This document shows positions 20,048-29,626 of a DNA stretch of 64,000 nucleotides, one piece after another. Every line of letters starts with the position of its first letter. Positions within the stretch are counted from its first letter, which is position 1. A model generated the notes under the pieces. It was given only the letters and a program-made list of their open reading frames with translations. It ran no database searches and was not told where the DNA came from. Made by a program: the position numbers and the translations under genes. Origin of the DNA: Rhizobium albus (GTDB lineage: Bacteria; Pseudomonadota; Alphaproteobacteria; Rhizobiales; Rhizobiaceae); the NCBI GenBank assembly GCA_030160035.1, contig BSNO01000003.1:1240001-1304000 (forward strand), read 5' to 3'.

Positions 20048-21550
20048 ATGACCATCGTCGATACCCGCACACCCGATCCGAAGCGCTTCATCCCCGGTGC
20101 CACCGGCGATTGGGAAGTCGTCATCGGTATGGAGGTGCATGCGCAGGTGACGAGCAAGTCGAAGCTCTTTTCCGGTGCATCGACAGAGTTCGGCAAGGCG
20201 CCGAACGCCAACGTCTCGCTCGTCGATGCCGCGATGCCCGGCATGCTGCCGGTCATCAACGAGGAATGCGTGAAGCAGGCGGTGCGCACCGGCCTCGGCC
20301 TCAAGGCCCAGATCAACAAGCGCTCGATCTTTGACCGCAAGAACTATTTCTACCCGGACCTGCCGCAGGGCTACCAGATCTCCCAGTTCAAAGACCCGAT
20401 CGTCGGCGAAGGCAAGATCGTGATCTCGGTCGGACCGGACCGTAAGGGCGAGTTCGAAGACATCGAAATCGGCATCGAGCGGCTGCACCTGGAACAGGAT
20501 GCCGGCAAGTCGATGCACGACCAGCATCCGACCATGTCCTATGTGGACCTGAACCGCTCGGGCGTCGCGCTGATGGAAATCGTTTCCAAGCCGGATCTGC
20601 GCTCTTCCGACGAGGCGAAGGCCTATCTCACCAAGCTGCGCACCATTCTGCGTTACCTCGGCACCTGCGACGGCAACATGGACGAAGGCTCCATGCGGGC
20701 CGACGTCAACGTGTCCGTGCGCAAGCCAGGCGGCGACTTCGGAACGCGCTGCGAGATCAAGAACGTCAACTCCATTCGCTTCGTCGGCCAGTCCATCGAA
20801 TACGAAGCGCGCCGCCAGATCGCCATTCTGGAAGAGGGTGGCTCGATCGACCAGGAGACGCGCCTGTTCGATCCGGGCAAGGGTGAGACCCGCTCCATGC
20901 GCTCCAAGGAAGACGCGCACGACTATCGCTATTTCCCCGATCCGGACCTTTTGCCGCTTGAGTTCGACGATGCGTTCATCGAAGAGCTTGCAGCACATCT
21001 GCCGGAACTGCCGGACGACAAGAAGGCGCGGCTGATCGAGACGGTAGGGCTTTCCGTCTATGACGCCTCCATCCTGGTGTCCGACAAAGCGATTGCCGAT
21101 TATTTCGAACGCGCCGCCAAGGGCCGCGACGGCAAGCTCGTCGCCAACTGGGTGATCAACGACCTCCTGGGTGCCCTGAACAAAGCCGGCCAATCCATTG
21201 AAGAGACTCCGGTTTCGCCCGATCAGCTCGGCGGCATCGTCGACCTCATCAAGGCCGAAGTGATCTCCGGCAAGATCGCCAAGGATCTCTTTGAGATCGT
21301 CTGGAACGAGGGCGGCGATCCGGCTGCCATCGTCGAAGAACGCGGCATGAAGCAGGTCACCGATACCGGCGCGATCGAGAAGGCCGTGGATGAGATCATT
21401 GCCGCAAACCCCGACCAGGTGGAAAAGGCGAAGGCCAAGCCCTCGCTCGCCGGCTGGTTCGTGGGGCAGGTGATGAAGGCGACCGGCGGCAAGGCGAATC
21501 CGCAGGCGGTCAATGCGCTGGTCAAGGCCAAGCTCGGCCTCGAGGACTGA
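20048..21550 (+). CDS. gatB: Aspartyl/glutamyl-tRNA amidotransferase subunit B
   Basis: The kinase/amidotransferase subunit of GatCAB, which activates the misacylated tRNA and binds it through a C-terminal YqeY-like tail. The 500 residues carry [10 protein letters not shown] at the start, the family signature [29 protein letters not shown], and the helical tail ending [15 protein letters not shown] gap of 112 bases separates it from the preceding GNAT gene, and four bases from the next. Confidence 0.97.
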   Translation: MTIVDTRTPDPKRFIPGATGDWEVVIGMEVHAQVTSKSKLFSGASTEFGKAPNANVSLVDAAMPGMLPVINEECVKQAVRTGLGLKAQINKRSIFDRKNYFYPDLPQGYQISQFKDPIVGEGKIVISVGPDRKGEFEDIEIGIERLHLEQDAGKSMHDQHPTMSYVDLNRSGVALMEIVSKPDLRSSDEAKAYLTKLRTILRYLGTCDGNMDEGSMRADVNVSVRKPGGDFGTRCEIKNVNSIRFVGQSIEYEARRQIAILEEGGSIDQETRLFDPGKGETRSMRSKEDAHDYRYFPDPDLLPLEFDDAFIEELAAHLPELPDDKKARLIETVGLSVYDASILVSDKAIADYFERAAKGRDGKLVANWVINDLLGALNKAGQSIEETPVSPDQLGGIVDLIKAEVISGKIAKDLFEIVWNEGGDPAAIVEERGMKQVTDTGAIEKAVDEIIAANPDQVEKAKAKPSLAGWFVGQVMKATGGKANPQAVNALVKAKLGLED

Positions 21551-21554
21551 TCGA

Positions 21555-22046
21555 ATGTTCTTCGTACGAACGGCGATGAAGGCCGATCTTCCCGCCGTTC
21601 AAACTCTGCTGACTGAAACGTGGCACGCGACCTATGACACGCTCTACGGCGTGGAGAAGGTCGCGGAGATCACGCGCTCCTGGCATTCGGTGGAAGCGCT
21701 CCAGACGCGCCTGTCGCGGCCGCAATCGGAGTTTCTGGTTGCCGATGACGGCAAGCGGATCGGCGGGATGGCCTATGCGGCCCGCTCCGACAAGGATGTG
21801 GTCCTGCTCCACCAGATTTACGTGCACCCATCGCTGCAGCGCCAGGGTATCGGCCGCGATCTCTTCGCCGAGATCGAAACCTGCTTCGACGGGGCGAAGC
21901 GCATCCGCCTGGAGGTCGAGCCCGAAAACGAAGCCGCATGCGCTTTTTACCGCGCCCACGGGTTCGTGGAGGTCGGGCGCACCGAAAATTGCGGAGCCGA
22001 CGGTTCCGGCATCCCGGCACTGGTGATGGAAAAGCCGCTTACCTGA
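21555..22046 (+). CDS. GNAT family N-acetyltransferase (after gatB)
   Basis: A 163-residue acetyltransferase starting at an ATG four bases after the gatB stop. The acetyl-CoA motif is QIYVHPSLQRQGIGRDLFAE, followed by ACAFYRAHGFVEVGRTE. The N-terminal ALLTETWHATYDTLYG-like region resembles general GNATs whose substrates are unknown. It completes a pattern in which each gat subunit gene is followed by a GNAT gene. Confidence 0.87.
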   Translation: MFFVRTAMKADLPAVQTLLTETWHATYDTLYGVEKVAEITRSWHSVEALQTRLSRPQSEFLVADDGKRIGGMAYAARSDKDVVLLHQIYVHPSLQRQGIGRDLFAEIETCFDGAKRIRLEVEPENEAACAFYRAHGFVEVGRTENCGADGSGIPALVMEKPLT

Positions 22047-22165
22047 GCGATCTTCAATGCGGCGCGCTTGCTCGCCACAATGTCCCGCTTGCTTTTGCGC
22101 TTGATTGGACGCATGCACGGCGTTCCACTATTCTTGGCCAAACCCAGTCTGATCCGGATAAATCG

Positions 22166-23386
22166 ATGGAAGAGTTTCACAAGGTCCGCCGCCTTCCGCC
22201 CTACGTCTTCGAACAGGTCAACCGCCTGAAGGCGAGCGCGCGAGCGGCCGGCGCCGACATCATCGATCTCGGCATGGGAAATCCGGATCTGCCGACGCCG
22301 AAGGCCGTCGTCGACAAGCTGTGCGACGTCGTGCGCGATCCTCGCACCCACCGCTACTCGTCCTCGCGCGGTATCCCAGGCCTTCGCAAGGCTCAGGCAG
22401 CCTATTACGCTCGCCGCTTCGGCGTAAAGCTGAACCCTGACACGCAGGTCATCGCGACGCTCGGCTCCAAGGAAGGCTTCGCCAATATGGCGCAGGCGAT
22501 CACCGCGCCGGGCGATGTCATCCTGTGCCCAGATCCGACCTATCCCATCCACGCCTTCGGCTTCCTGATGGCAGGCGGCGTGATCCGCTCCATGTCGGTC
22601 AAGCCCGACGACCAGTTCTTCGTCGCGATCGAGCGCGCCGTGCGCCATTCGATCCCAAAGCCGCTCGCGCTGATCCTCAACTATCCGTCGAACCCGACCG
22701 CCTACACGGCCGACCTCGATTTCTACAAGGAAGCGGTCGCGCAGGCGAAGAAGCACGACATCATCATCCTGTCGGATCTTGCCTATTCGGAGATCTATTT
22801 CGACGACAATGCGCCGCCGCCGTCGGTCCTGCAGGTGCCGGGTGCAATGGATGTGGCGGTGGAATTCACCTCCATGTCGAAGACCTTTTCCATGCCCGGC
22901 TGGCGCATGGGCTTTGCCGTCGGCAACGAGCGGCTGATTGCGGCGCTGTCTCGGGTCAAATCCTATCTCGATTACGGTGCCTTCACGCCAATCCAGGTTG
23001 CGGCGTCAGCTGCGCTCAACGGCGATGGCTCCGACATCGAAGAGGTGCGCAGCATCTACAAGCGTCGCCGCGACGTGCTGGTGGATAGCTTCAGCAAGGC
23101 GGGCTTCGACGTGCCGCCGCCGGCCGCCACCATGTTCGCCTGGGCTCCGATCCCGGAAAAGTTCAAGTCGCTCGGTTCGCTGGAATTTTCGAAACTTCTG
23201 GTCGAGAAGGCAGATGTCGCCGTGGCGCCCGGCATCGGTTTCGGCGAGCAGGGCGACGACTATGTGCGTATCGCACTGGTGGAGAACGAGCACCGCATCC
23301 GCCAGGCCGCGCGCAACATCAAGCGCTTCCTTGCAACGGCGGACGAGACGATGCACAACGTCATCGCGCTGAACGCACGGCGCTGA
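22166..23386 (+). CDS. Pyridoxal-phosphate aminotransferase, AlaC / LL-DAP aminotransferase-like
   Basis: A class I/II fold-type I aminotransferase of 406 residues. The PLP-binding lysine is in SMSKTFSMPGWRMGF; NYPSNPTAYTAD and LSDLAYSEIYFDD supply the Asn, Asp and Tyr cofactor contacts. Orthologues next to hom in rhizobia are labelled alanine or LL-diaminopimelate aminotransferases; sequence alone does not decide. It starts at the ATG at 22166; a longer frame upstream overlaps the GNAT gene and is rejected. It is followed by hom after 58 bases, suggesting amino-acid synthesis. Confidence 0.9.
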   Translation: MEEFHKVRRLPPYVFEQVNRLKASARAAGADIIDLGMGNPDLPTPKAVVDKLCDVVRDPRTHRYSSSRGIPGLRKAQAAYYARRFGVKLNPDTQVIATLGSKEGFANMAQAITAPGDVILCPDPTYPIHAFGFLMAGGVIRSMSVKPDDQFFVAIERAVRHSIPKPLALILNYPSNPTAYTADLDFYKEAVAQAKKHDIIILSDLAYSEIYFDDNAPPPSVLQVPGAMDVAVEFTSMSKTFSMPGWRMGFAVGNERLIAALSRVKSYLDYGAFTPIQVAASAALNGDGSDIEEVRSIYKRRRDVLVDSFSKAGFDVPPPAATMFAWAPIPEKFKSLGSLEFSKLLVEKADVAVAPGIGFGEQGDDYVRIALVENEHRIRQAARNIKRFLATADETMHNVIALNARR

Positions 23387-23444
23387 TGCCTTTCGGCCGC
23401 GGGCATCTATCCGCGGTCCTTCCAAGCCGAACGATGGAAATTCC

Positions 23445-24770
23445 ATGTCTGAACCGCTGAAAATCGGGATCGCAGGTCTCGGTACCGTTGGAGCCGCGCT
23501 CGTCCACGTCCTCGTGTCGCGCTATGCGCTGCTTGCCGAAGCCTGTGGCCGGCCGATCGAGATCGTCGCCGTGTCGGCGCGCGATCGCGAACGCAACCGC
23601 GGCATCGACCTGCGCGCGATGACATGGTTCGACGATCCGATCGAACTGGCGAAGACCGGCGAGATCGACGTCTTCGTCGAACTGATCGGCGGCGCGGCCG
23701 ATCCGGCCTTGAGCGCGGTCGAAGCGGCCCTGTCGCGTGGCATCCATGTCGTTACCGCCAACAAGGCGCTGCTCGCCAAACATGGCGTCCGGCTGGCGGC
23801 GCTCGCGGAAGAGAAAGGCGTTCTCCTCAATTTCGAAGCGGCCGTCGCGGGTGGCATCCCGGTCATCAAGGCCATGCGCGAGTCGCTGACGGGCAACCGC
23901 GTCAGCCGCCTCTACGGCATCATGAACGGCACGGCGAACTACATCCTGACGACCATGGAGCGCGAAGGCCTGAGCTTCGAGGCGTGCCTCAAGGAAGCGC
24001 AGCGCCTCGGTTATGCGGAAGCGGATCCGACCTTCGACATCGAGGGCAACGACACCGCGCATAAGCTTGCCATCCTGACGAGCCTTGCCTTCGGCACCGA
24101 AATCGCAGCCGACGATATCTATCTCGAGGGTATCTCCAACATCTCGATCGACGACATCCGCGCCGCCGACGATCTCGGCTACCGCATCAAGCTACTTGGC
24201 GTCGCGCAGCGCACCGATTCCGGCATCGAGCAGCGCGTTCATCCCACCATGGTGCCGAAGGATAGCGTCATAGGCCGGGTCGACGGCGTGACGAACGCCG
24301 TCGCGATCGAATCCGACGTGCTCGGCGAGTTGATCATGTCGGGCCCAGGTGCGGGCGGTGACGCGACCGCGTCGGCGGTGATGGGTGACATCGCCGATAT
24401 CGCCAAGAGTCGTCCCGGCATCCAGCACGGCCCTGCGCTCGGCAAGCCTGCAGCCAAGCTCGTTCCCTACAAACGCGCCAAGATGCGCAGCCATGAGGGT
24501 GGCTATTTCATTCGCGTCACCGTGCAGGACAAGGCCGGTGTCTTCGCGTCGATTGCAACGCACATGGCGGAGAATACGATCTCTCTCGAATCCATCGTCC
24601 AGCGCGCCAAGCACACGTCGCCGGCCGGCAGCGGCCGCCAGACGGTCGTGCTCGTCACTCATGCGACCACCGAATCATCCGTTCGGGCGGCTGTTCAGGC
24701 CATGGTCGCGGATGGCTATACGATCGGTGCGCCGCAGGTGATCCGGATTGAGCGTCCGAAAGCGGCTTGA
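23445..24770 (+). CDS. hom: Homoserine dehydrogenase
   Basis: It reduces aspartate semialdehyde to homoserine for threonine and methionine synthesis. The 441 residues show an N-terminal NAD(P) motif GIAGLGTVGAAL, the catalytic region GIMNGTANYILTTM with AEADPTFDIEGNDTAHK, and a C-terminal ACT domain (VTVQDKAGVFASIATHMAEN) for feedback control by threonine. It sits downstream of the aminotransferase and 79 bases before recJ. Confidence 0.96.
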   Translation: MSEPLKIGIAGLGTVGAALVHVLVSRYALLAEACGRPIEIVAVSARDRERNRGIDLRAMTWFDDPIELAKTGEIDVFVELIGGAADPALSAVEAALSRGIHVVTANKALLAKHGVRLAALAEEKGVLLNFEAAVAGGIPVIKAMRESLTGNRVSRLYGIMNGTANYILTTMEREGLSFEACLKEAQRLGYAEADPTFDIEGNDTAHKLAILTSLAFGTEIAADDIYLEGISNISIDDIRAADDLGYRIKLLGVAQRTDSGIEQRVHPTMVPKDSVIGRVDGVTNAVAIESDVLGELIMSGPGAGGDATASAVMGDIADIAKSRPGIQHGPALGKPAAKLVPYKRAKMRSHEGGYFIRVTVQDKAGVFASIATHMAENTISLESIVQRAKHTSPAGSGRQTVVLVTHATTESSVRAAVQAMVADGYTIGAPQVIRIERPKAA

Positions 24771-24849
24771 GCCAGCGGATCGCTTGGCGAAGACCCGTTT
24801 CTAGGAGGCCCGTACTCGGGAAGCCGGTTCAAAGGAAGACGGAATAGAG

Positions 24850-26652
24850 ATGGCGCCGATATCGGGAGAGGTCAGCCGCGCATTTCTCGATGTCGAGCGC
24901 TCGCTGACGGGCCAGCGCTGGGTGCAGCGCCTCGATCAGGCCGGCCTCAACCAGGCGCTCGCGATTTCCCAGTCTCTCGGGCTTTCTGAACTGGTGGCGC
25001 GGGTGATGGTCGGCCGCGGTGTGACCATGGGTGACGCCGTCGACTTTCTCGATCCGACGCTGAAACGTCTGATGCCCGACCCGTCGACGCTGACCGACAT
25101 GGACCGGGCGGCCGAGCGCTTGGCGGCAGCCATCATCATCGGTGAACGCATCGCCATTTTCGGAGACTATGATGTCGACGGCGCATGTTCGTCGGCGCTC
25201 ATGAAGCGGTTCCTCGACCATTTCGGTATCCAGAGCGAAATCTACATCCCGGACCGCATTTTCGAAGGTTACGGGCCGAATGTCGCGGCCATCGAGGAGC
25301 TGATCGATCGCGGCAACCGGCTGATCGTGACCGTCGACTGTGGCTCGACGAGCCATGAGTCGCTGGCTGCTGCCGCCGCGCGCGGAATCGATGTGGTGGT
25401 GATCGACCACCATCAGGTCGGCAATGTGCTTCCGCCATGCGCTGCGTTGGTCAATCCCAACCGGGAAGACGATCTTTCGGGCCAGGGTCACCTCTGCGCT
25501 GCCGGTGTCGTGTTCCTGACGCTGGTCGCCACCCTCCGGCTCCTGCGCATGCGCCAGCAGCCGGGGCATCAGACGATGAACCTCCTGTCGCTGCTCGATC
25601 TCGTGGCGCTCGGCACCGTATGCGACGTGGTGCCTCTGAAGGGGCTGAACCGCGCTTTCGTGACCAAGGGGCTCGTCGCTGCCCGCCAGCTGGCCAATCC
25701 GGGCCTGGCTGCGCTGGTGCGCGTTGCCGGGATTGGCGGACCCATCACGCCCTATCATTTTGGGTTCATGATCGGCCCGCGCATCAATGCCGGCGGGCGC
25801 ATTGGTGATGCCGCCCTTGGCAGCCGACTGCTGACCATTGAGGACCGGGCACAGGCCGACCAGATCGCCATCCAGCTCGACGGGCTGAACCGCGAACGCC
25901 AGGCGATGGAAACGGCGATGCTGGAGGAGGCGGAAGCCGAAGCGCTGGCGGAATATGCCAACGGCTCGGGCCCGGCCGTTTTCGTTACGGCGCGCGAGGG
26001 CTGGCATCCTGGCATCGTCGGTCTCATCGCTTCGCGCCTGAAAGATCGGTTGCGCAGGCCGGCATTCGCCATCGCTTTTGACAGCCAGGGCAAGGGCTCG
26101 GGCTCCGGGCGATCAATTGCCGGGTTCGATCTCGGCCGGGCGGTGCGCGCAGCGGTGGATCGGGGGCTGCTGGTCAAGGGCGGCGGTCATGCCATGGCGG
26201 CCGGCCTCACGGTCGAGCGCTCGCGGCTCGGCGCGCTTCGTGCTTTTCTGGAAGAGCAGGCCGCGAAAAAGGTGGCGAGCCTCGTGGCCGACAGCACGTT
26301 GCAGATCGATGGTGCGCTTTCAGCGACAGGCGCGACGCTAGCCCTCTTCGATCTTCTCGAATCGGCCGGCCCCTATGGCGCCGGCCATCCGCAACCCATT
26401 TTCGCCCTGCCGCGCCATCGCCTGGTGGATGTGCGAACCGTCGGCAAGGGCCATGTGAAGATCAGTGCCGCCGCAGCCGATGGCAGGCGTGTCGATGGCA
26501 TCGCGTTTCGCGCTGCCGACAGCGAACTGGGGCAGGGACTGCTCGCCGGGCAAGGGCTGTCGTTTCACTTCGCGGGAACGCTCACTGCAGACCATTGGCA
26601 GGGAACGCAACGTGTCCAACTGAGACTGCTGGACGCCGCTCGGGCTGATTGA
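24850..26652 (+). CDS. recJ: Single-stranded-DNA-specific exonuclease RecJ
   Basis: A 5'-3' exonuclease used in RecF-pathway recombination and mismatch repair. The 600 residues contain the DHH phosphoesterase motifs FGDYDVDGACSSAL and VVVIDHHQV, a later RINAGGRIGDA, the DHHA1 region with GGGHAMAAGLTVE, and a C-terminal OB-like domain. In many rhizobia glpX lies between hom and recJ; here it does not. A minus-strand tRNA-Glu gene follows 94 bases downstream. Confidence 0.96.
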   Translation: MAPISGEVSRAFLDVERSLTGQRWVQRLDQAGLNQALAISQSLGLSELVARVMVGRGVTMGDAVDFLDPTLKRLMPDPSTLTDMDRAAERLAAAIIIGERIAIFGDYDVDGACSSALMKRFLDHFGIQSEIYIPDRIFEGYGPNVAAIEELIDRGNRLIVTVDCGSTSHESLAAAAARGIDVVVIDHHQVGNVLPPCAALVNPNREDDLSGQGHLCAAGVVFLTLVATLRLLRMRQQPGHQTMNLLSLLDLVALGTVCDVVPLKGLNRAFVTKGLVAARQLANPGLAALVRVAGIGGPITPYHFGFMIGPRINAGGRIGDAALGSRLLTIEDRAQADQIAIQLDGLNRERQAMETAMLEEAEAEALAEYANGSGPAVFVTAREGWHPGIVGLIASRLKDRLRRPAFAIAFDSQGKGSGSGRSIAGFDLGRAVRAAVDRGLLVKGGGHAMAAGLTVERSRLGALRAFLEEQAAKKVASLVADSTLQIDGALSATGATLALFDLLESAGPYGAGHPQPIFALPRHRLVDVRTVGKGHVKISAAAADGRRVDGIAFRAADSELGQGLLAGQGLSFHFAGTLTADHWQGTQRVQLRLLDAARAD

Positions 26653-26746
26653 TCGGGAACTGAAGATCGGTTGCTCTGGCGAGCAAGCAGCGCAGCGACC
26701 GAACTCGGTCGGCTGTGACTGTATGGTGACTGCTTTAGGAGAGGGG

Positions 26747-26821
26747 TGGCACGCCCTAGGGGAGTCGAACCCCTCTTTCCAGAATGAAAATCTGGCGTCC
26801 TAACCGATAGACGAAGGGCGC
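26747..26821 (-). tRNA. tRNA-Glu (TTC)
   Basis: Read on the minus strand, the gene has acceptor arm GCGCCCT pairing with AGGGCGT (the last pair is G-U), anticodon stem CCAGA/TCTGG around a loop with anticodon TTC, a GGTTCGACTCC T-arm, and an encoded CCA. It is 75 bases long. Confidence 0.96.
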
Positions 26822-26972
26822 ATGCCGTGGTCGCCGCGAGGCGATGGGCGTCTTATAGTCAGGTGATCTGGTTCCCGCAAGCGCCAAACCGACCGATTTC
26901 GAAAAAAAATGACAGAAGAATGTGGTTTTTTGAGTCGGTGTTTTGTCAAGCCCAAACAAGGGCTTGCATGCA

Positions 26973-28214
26973 TCAGCTGCGACGGCGGCAGCGCCAGTTC
27001 CAGTCGCGCTTCGAGCCGATATCCACATGCACGGAATCGGTATGGCAGTAGGTGCCAACACCGCCGCGGCCGGGCAGGCTGCGGGCGAACTCCGCGATGT
27101 CCCACTTGCTCACGCCCGGCACCTGAATGTCGGCCGCTTCGCAATACATGTGCCGCGATTCCATCGCGCCGCCGACCTTGCGATTATAGGCACGATCGCG
27201 GAAACCGGAGGTGACGAGAACAGGCCGGCCGAAATGGGCTTCGATACGCTTCAGGGTCTGAACCAGTTGAGGCTTGAGGCAGGCGACGTCGACGCGCTCG
27301 TGTTGCGTCCGCAACCGGCCGCCGGCAAGTCCGGCGATGCCGGCTGCAGAGGCAAGCCGAACCGTGCCGTTGTCGTCGGAATAGGAATTGTAATCGAAAC
27401 CGTCGCGGTGCTGGAGCTGGTAGAGCGATCCGACTTCGCGGACGCCTGGCAGCACCGGTCCATCGGTGTTGGCGACACTCAGGCGGGCGCGTGGCGGGCT
27501 CGATTCGATGGAAGCCGTGGTGATCTGCGCGGGTGGTGCTTCTTCGGCAAACTCGTCTTCCGTCTCCACCGTCTCGTCTTCGGCAGCGCCAAGATCGATG
27601 ATCGGCTGCGGTGCGCGATCATTCGACTGCTGAATGACCGGGCGCGGTTCGGCATCATCACCGCCATTGCGCGAAAAGAGACGGGCGAACGGGGAAGGGC
27701 CCCGGTCCGTCTCTTCCGACAAAGCGTTGACGGGCGCGGATGTCGAAGCCTGCTCGGCCGAGGCCACCTGCTGCGGCTCACCGGCGATGGCGGCCCGCGC
27801 AGTCGGATTCGCAACCTCTCCCGGCGCCGCGGCAGCGACGGCCTGCTCGGTCTCGGCTTGTGGCTGTGGTGCGACGGCTTCGGATGCGACAGTCTCGGCT
27901 TCTGGAACCGGAACGGTCTGCGTCGCAGCAGTCTCTACGGCTGCTTCGGCTTCGGCATCCGCTGTGGCGGTATCGGCAGAGGCGGCATCACCCGCTACCG
28001 TCGCAGCCGCGTTGCTCACCGGCGCATTGGCGCCAGACGCACCAACGCTGCTCGAAGGTCGGCTGATCGCCGAAGTGGTGATGGATGGATCGCCGTTGAA
28101 ACCGAGCTGACCATCGTCGGAGACTGCGCATGCCGACAGCAATCCGAGAAGGGCGGTGGCCCCCGCCAGTCGCTTCAGAATATGGGCTGTCCGGCTGCGT
28201 CTTTCGACCTGCAA
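26973..28214 (-). CDS. YcbK-type M15 peptidase domain lipoprotein (DUF882)
   Basis: A 413-residue protein with a lipoprotein signal (LLGLLSACA, Cys29 as the lipidated residue). About 200 residues rich in Ala, Glu, Thr and Pro then form a probably disordered linker. The C-terminal 130 residues carry the M15 zinc site: VTSGFRD, SRHMYCEAADI (His and Asp ligands) and VHVDIG. Such domains trim peptidoglycan peptides in the periplasm. The only start in frame is a TTG at 28214, so the exact N-terminus is uncertain. Confidence 0.85.
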   Translation of the reverse strand: MQVERRSRTAHILKRLAGATALLGLLSACAVSDDGQLGFNGDPSITTSAISRPSSSVGASGANAPVSNAAATVAGDAASADTATADAEAEAAVETAATQTVPVPEAETVASEAVAPQPQAETEQAVAAAAPGEVANPTARAAIAGEPQQVASAEQASTSAPVNALSEETDRGPSPFARLFSRNGGDDAEPRPVIQQSNDRAPQPIIDLGAAEDETVETEDEFAEEAPPAQITTASIESSPPRARLSVANTDGPVLPGVREVGSLYQLQHRDGFDYNSYSDDNGTVRLASAAGIAGLAGGRLRTQHERVDVACLKPQLVQTLKRIEAHFGRPVLVTSGFRDRAYNRKVGGAMESRHMYCEAADIQVPGVSKWDIAEFARSLPGRGGVGTYCHTDSVHVDIGSKRDWNWRCRRRS

Positions 28215-28404
28215 TACCCCGTCCCCGCTCGTCCCGCTCTCAATATATGGCGAGCGTTTTAAGCAACTCGGCCGATATTGTCCATGCCCCCTGAGATTTC
28301 AGGGTCCAAACCGAATCACATGACCTTTCGGCCGATGAAAATCCGTGCGTTGGACATGGGAGAGCGAGACGGTGGAAACGATATTGTGTCGATGTTCGAT
28401 GCGA

Positions 28405-28845
28405 TTACCAGCTGCCGGTATTCTCCATCGAAGCCCATGGCTCTTGGCGCGGCAAGGCATCGCCTTTCTGTAGCAATTCGATCGAAATGCCATCCGGCGA
28501 GCGCACGAAGGCCATGTGCCCGTCGCGGGGCGGGCGGTTGATCGTGATGCCCGCGTTCTGCAGCTTGCTGCAAAGAGCGTAGATGTCGTCGACCACGTAG
28601 GCGAGATGACCGAAATTGCGCCCGCCGGTATAATCTTCCGGGTCCCAGTTGTAGGTGAGCTCTACCATCGGTGCGCGCTCGCTCTCGGCCCGCGCCTTGT
28701 CCTCGGGAGCCGCCAGGAAGACCAGGGTGAAACGACCCTGTTCGTTTTCCATGCGCCGGATTTCCACAAGGCCCAGCTTGTTGCAGTAAAAGTCGAGTGA
28801 GGCGTCCAGATCGCGCACGCGCACCATCGTGTGGAGATAACGCAT
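28405..28845 (-). CDS. gloA: Lactoylglutathione lyase (glyoxalase I)
   Basis: It converts the hemithioacetal of methylglyoxal and glutathione to S-lactoylglutathione. The 146 residues show the two-repeat glyoxalase fold: [18 protein letters not shown] at the start (His5 metal ligand), [20 protein letters not shown] (Glu and His ligands) and [11 protein letters not shown] (final Glu). The ATG at 28845 fits the family. It appears to be a single-gene unit, opposite in direction to the cold-shock gene. Confidence 0.95.
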   Translation of the reverse strand: MRYLHTMVRVRDLDASLDFYCNKLGLVEIRRMENEQGRFTLVFLAAPEDKARAESERAPMVELTYNWDPEDYTGGRNFGHLAYVVDDIYALCSKLQNAGITINRPPRDGHMAFVRSPDGISIELLQKGDALPRQEPWASMENTGSW

Positions 28846-29032
28846 CGGGGTGTCCTTTCATTTTGGTTCGGTCAGCCCGTAGGTAGGCGCAAGCGTGGCG
28901 CACACAATGCCGCCTCGTATGATTGGTCCTGTATTCATGGAAAAGTAACACTTGCGCAGAACGCCCTTTGCGATGCTATTCTGACAGACGAGAATCAAGA
29001 TTACTTGGCTCGCATGACAAAGGCGGTAGGGG

Positions 29033-29611
29033 ATGGGGGACAGCTCCTCGCATAAGGAATTTCGGCTCGACGACGCGGTCCTTAGCGATCCCGTCGACCT
29101 GATGGAGATTTCCGGCACCATCAAATGGTTCGATGTTGCCAAAGGTTTCGGCTTCATCGTGCCTGACAACGGGATGGAAGACGTTCTTCTACATGTCACC
29201 TGTCTGCGCCGCGATGGCTACCAGACCGTCATGGAAGGCACGCGCGTCGTGTGTGAGATCCAGAAGCGGGATCGGGGCTACCAGGCCTTCCGCGTACTTT
29301 CGATGGATCAGTCTAACCTGCCGCATCCCTCGCAGCTGCCGCCGGCACGCACCAAGGTTCAGGTGACGCCGACGAGCGGGCTCGAGCGCGCCATCGTCAA
29401 ATGGTTCAACCGCACCAAGGGATTCGGATTCGTCTCGCGCGGCGAGGGGACCGAGGACATTTTCGTGCACATGGAAACGCTGCGTCGCTTCGGTCTGGCC
29501 GAACTGCGTCCCGGTCAGGTCGTGCTGGTTCGCTTCGGTCCGGGAAGCAAAGGCCTTATGGCTGCCGAAATTCACCCCGACAACGACAGTCCGTTCCCGC
29601 AATCGCACTGA
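29033..29611 (+). CDS. Double cold-shock-domain protein
   Basis: A 192-residue protein with two cold-shock domains. The first (residues about 25-90) contains GTIKWFDVAKGFGFIVPD and VLLHVT; the second (about 120-187) contains AIVKWFNRTKGFGFVSRG and IFVHMETL. Both RNP-like motifs are complete, so it should bind single-stranded RNA or DNA. Two-domain forms are common in alphaproteobacteria. The DUF192 gene follows after 15 bases, in the same unit. Confidence 0.94.
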   Translation: MGDSSSHKEFRLDDAVLSDPVDLMEISGTIKWFDVAKGFGFIVPDNGMEDVLLHVTCLRRDGYQTVMEGTRVVCEIQKRDRGYQAFRVLSMDQSNLPHPSQLPPARTKVQVTPTSGLERAIVKWFNRTKGFGFVSRGEGTEDIFVHMETLRRFGLAELRPGQVVLVRFGPGSKGLMAAEIHPDNDSPFPQSH

Positions 29612-29626
29612 TCAATCGGAGTGCAG

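Noticed and set aside
26943-28262. A 439-codon plus-strand frame over the YcbK-type gene
   Set aside because: The minus strand has a lipobox and a full M15 zinc site; the plus frame has no recognisable domain.
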